A DNA stretch of 59,676 nucleotides. It comes from a virus. This document shows, in pieces, positions 58,679 through 59,676 of the stretch (position 1 is its first letter; each line of letters begins with the position of its first letter). Under the pieces are notes generated by a model. The model was given only the letters and a program-made list of their open reading frames with translations. It was not told the DNA's origin and did not search any database. The stretch covers positions 2,627 through 62,302 of the IMG/VR virus record IMGVR_UViG_3300030104_006759, one strand, 5' to 3'. The translations under genes were made by a program, and so were the position numbers.

Positions 58679-59676
58679 ATGTCCGAAATCCCACAAGGTG
58701 CAATTAGATTTAATACCGACTCCCAGAAGTTAGAGTTTTATGCTCAGGGAGAATGGTGGGTGATGTCTACTGATACTCCTATTCTTGGAACGGGCTCTGA
58801 TCCAACTCCCGGTGCTCGTGGATTGTTTGCTGGTGGTTATCAACCCGGTGGATATCAAAATGACATTGATTTTCTAAACATTGCATCAACAGGAAACACA
58901 CAAGACTTTGGTACTTTAAACACTGCAGTCACTGCCGGTGCTGGAGTAGGGTCAAGAACTCGTGCATTATTTGCTGGTGGTTATGTCCCAGGAAGTCCCA
59001 ATGCTATTGCTCAAATAGACACCGTAGTTTTTGCCAGCACTGGAAATGCTTCAGATTATGGTGATTTAAATAATTCAGGCAATATCCGAAGAGGCGGAGC
59101 AGGAAATGCAGTTCGTGGTTTATTTGCTGGTGGTGGAAATCCAACCAGTGCCACACAGATAGATTATGTTACCATTGCAACAACAGGCACTGCAAATGAT
59201 CTTGGAGATTTAACCGTCGCAAGATCAAGATTTTCTGGAGCAGGGTCGGCAGTTAGAGGTGTATTTGCAGGAGGTTTTGGTGGGCCCTCCCCTGCCAATG
59301 CTTGGTATAATGTTATAGATTTTGTAAATATTGCAACCCTTGGAGATGCAAAAGACTTTGGTGATTTGACTAAACTAAAAACTTGGACAGGATCTTGTTC
59401 AAATGCAACTAGGATGATAATAGGTGGTGGAGATGTAGGACCAGGATCTGGTGCTTCAGCAGTTAGTGAGACAGAGTATCTCACAATTGCATCGGGAGGC
59501 AATGCAGTAATTTTTGGAGATCTTAATGCAGTTGTTGATACTGGCACATATGCCAATTCTGGCGTAGCATCTCCAACAAGAGGAGTATTTAATACGGGAC
59601 TATTTAAAAATCCAGCTGCAACTTATCACAATACAATTTATTATGTACAAATAGCTACTCAAGGAAGTGCGGCACT
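58679..59676 (+). CDS. short six-fold-repeat fibre protein, 3' end outside the window
   Basis: MSEIPQGAIRFNTDSQKLEF parallels the 55850 protein. Repeats RGLFAGG, RALFAGG, RGLFAGG, RGVFAGG, RMIIGGG and RGVFNTG are visible; the window ends inside the sixth, so an HGGLG-type end is expected about 35-40 codons further on. Partial (332 codons seen). Confidence 0.75.
   Translation, partial: MSEIPQGAIRFNTDSQKLEFYAQGEWWVMSTDTPILGTGSDPTPGARGLFAGGYQPGGYQNDIDFLNIASTGNTQDFGTLNTAVTAGAGVGSRTRALFAGGYVPGSPNAIAQIDTVVFASTGNASDYGDLNNSGNIRRGGAGNAVRGLFAGGGNPTSATQIDYVTIATTGTANDLGDLTVARSRFSGAGSAVRGVFAGGFGGPSPANAWYNVIDFVNIATLGDAKDFGDLTKLKTWTGSCSNATRMIIGGGDVGPGSGASAVSETEYLTIASGGNAVIFGDLNAVVDTGTYANSGVASPTRGVFNTGLFKNPAATYHNTIYYVQIATQGSAA

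Noticed and set aside
48700-59676. CRISPR-like or DNA-level tandem array in the fibre genes
   Set aside because: The periodicity is at protein level with diverged DNA and in-frame units; there are no identical direct repeats with uniform spacers.

Overview
The window is a contiguous 59.7 kb piece of a T4-like marine cyanophage (cyanomyovirus; host most likely marine Synechococcus or Prochlorococcus, which is inference). The sequence shows host-derived photosynthesis and metabolism genes (psbA, psbD, psbN, talC, a CP12-like gene, purC, purN, thyX, phoH) next to T4 core genes (gp32, gp33, gp59, gp4, gp5, gp26/51, gp27, gp48, gp53, gp54), plus T4-type late promoters (NATAAATA/CTAAATA). It is gene-dense, with many 4-base start/stop overlaps.

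Layout: (1) 1-5.7 kb, auxiliary metabolism: psbA, purC, purN, talC, psbD, then a run of tiny membrane/photosystem ORFs including a 39-aa PsbN. (2) 5.7-11.3 kb, many small phage genes (mostly unknown), a glutaredoxin and a cysteine-less glutaredoxin-like protein, and a structured leader in front of two micro-genes (10.2-10.7 kb). (3) 11.2-16.0 kb, nucleotide metabolism and replication/late transcription: thyX, phoH, a PD-(D/E)XK exonuclease, gp33, gp59, a DUF1825-like gene, gp32. (4) 16.0-19.0 kb, the only minus-strand block: gp53, gp48, a small gene and gp4, read from a late promoter at 18987-18994. (5) 19.0-33.2 kb, baseplate and tail-tube genes: gp54, gp26/gp51 (apparently joined by a -1 frameshift), two tape-measure-like proteins, the second with two hydrolase-like domains, a gp27-like hub, a CP12-like gene, gp5 and spike-like proteins. 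(6) 33.2-34.3 kb, an early-type promoter, small genes and tRNA-Leu(UAA). (7) 34.3-59.7 kb, adhesion/fibre region: a 1989-aa fibre, a fibre with glycine-rich, polyproline and polyarginine segments and a C-terminal Hint-like domain, a glycine-rich protein, a 2OG-Fe(II) oxygenase, and eight further fibre genes. Seven of the last share a six-fold ~45-60 aa repeat resembling propeller blades; the last is cut by the window end.

How it works together: early sigma-70-type promoters (TTGAcN-17-TATaNT) drive the small genes and replication genes, while late promoters drive photosystem and virion genes. psbA/psbD/psbN maintain photosystem II during infection; talC and CP12 divert carbon to the pentose phosphate pathway; purC/purN/thyX supply nucleotides.

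The most unusual regulatory signal is a compact module seen three times (purC, the genes at 5762 and 6534). A sigma-70-type promoter has its -10 box directly in front of an intrinsic terminator, so that the predicted start site lies in the 5' arm of the hairpin, and the start codon follows the U-tract. The -35 to ATG distance is exactly 54 nt each time.
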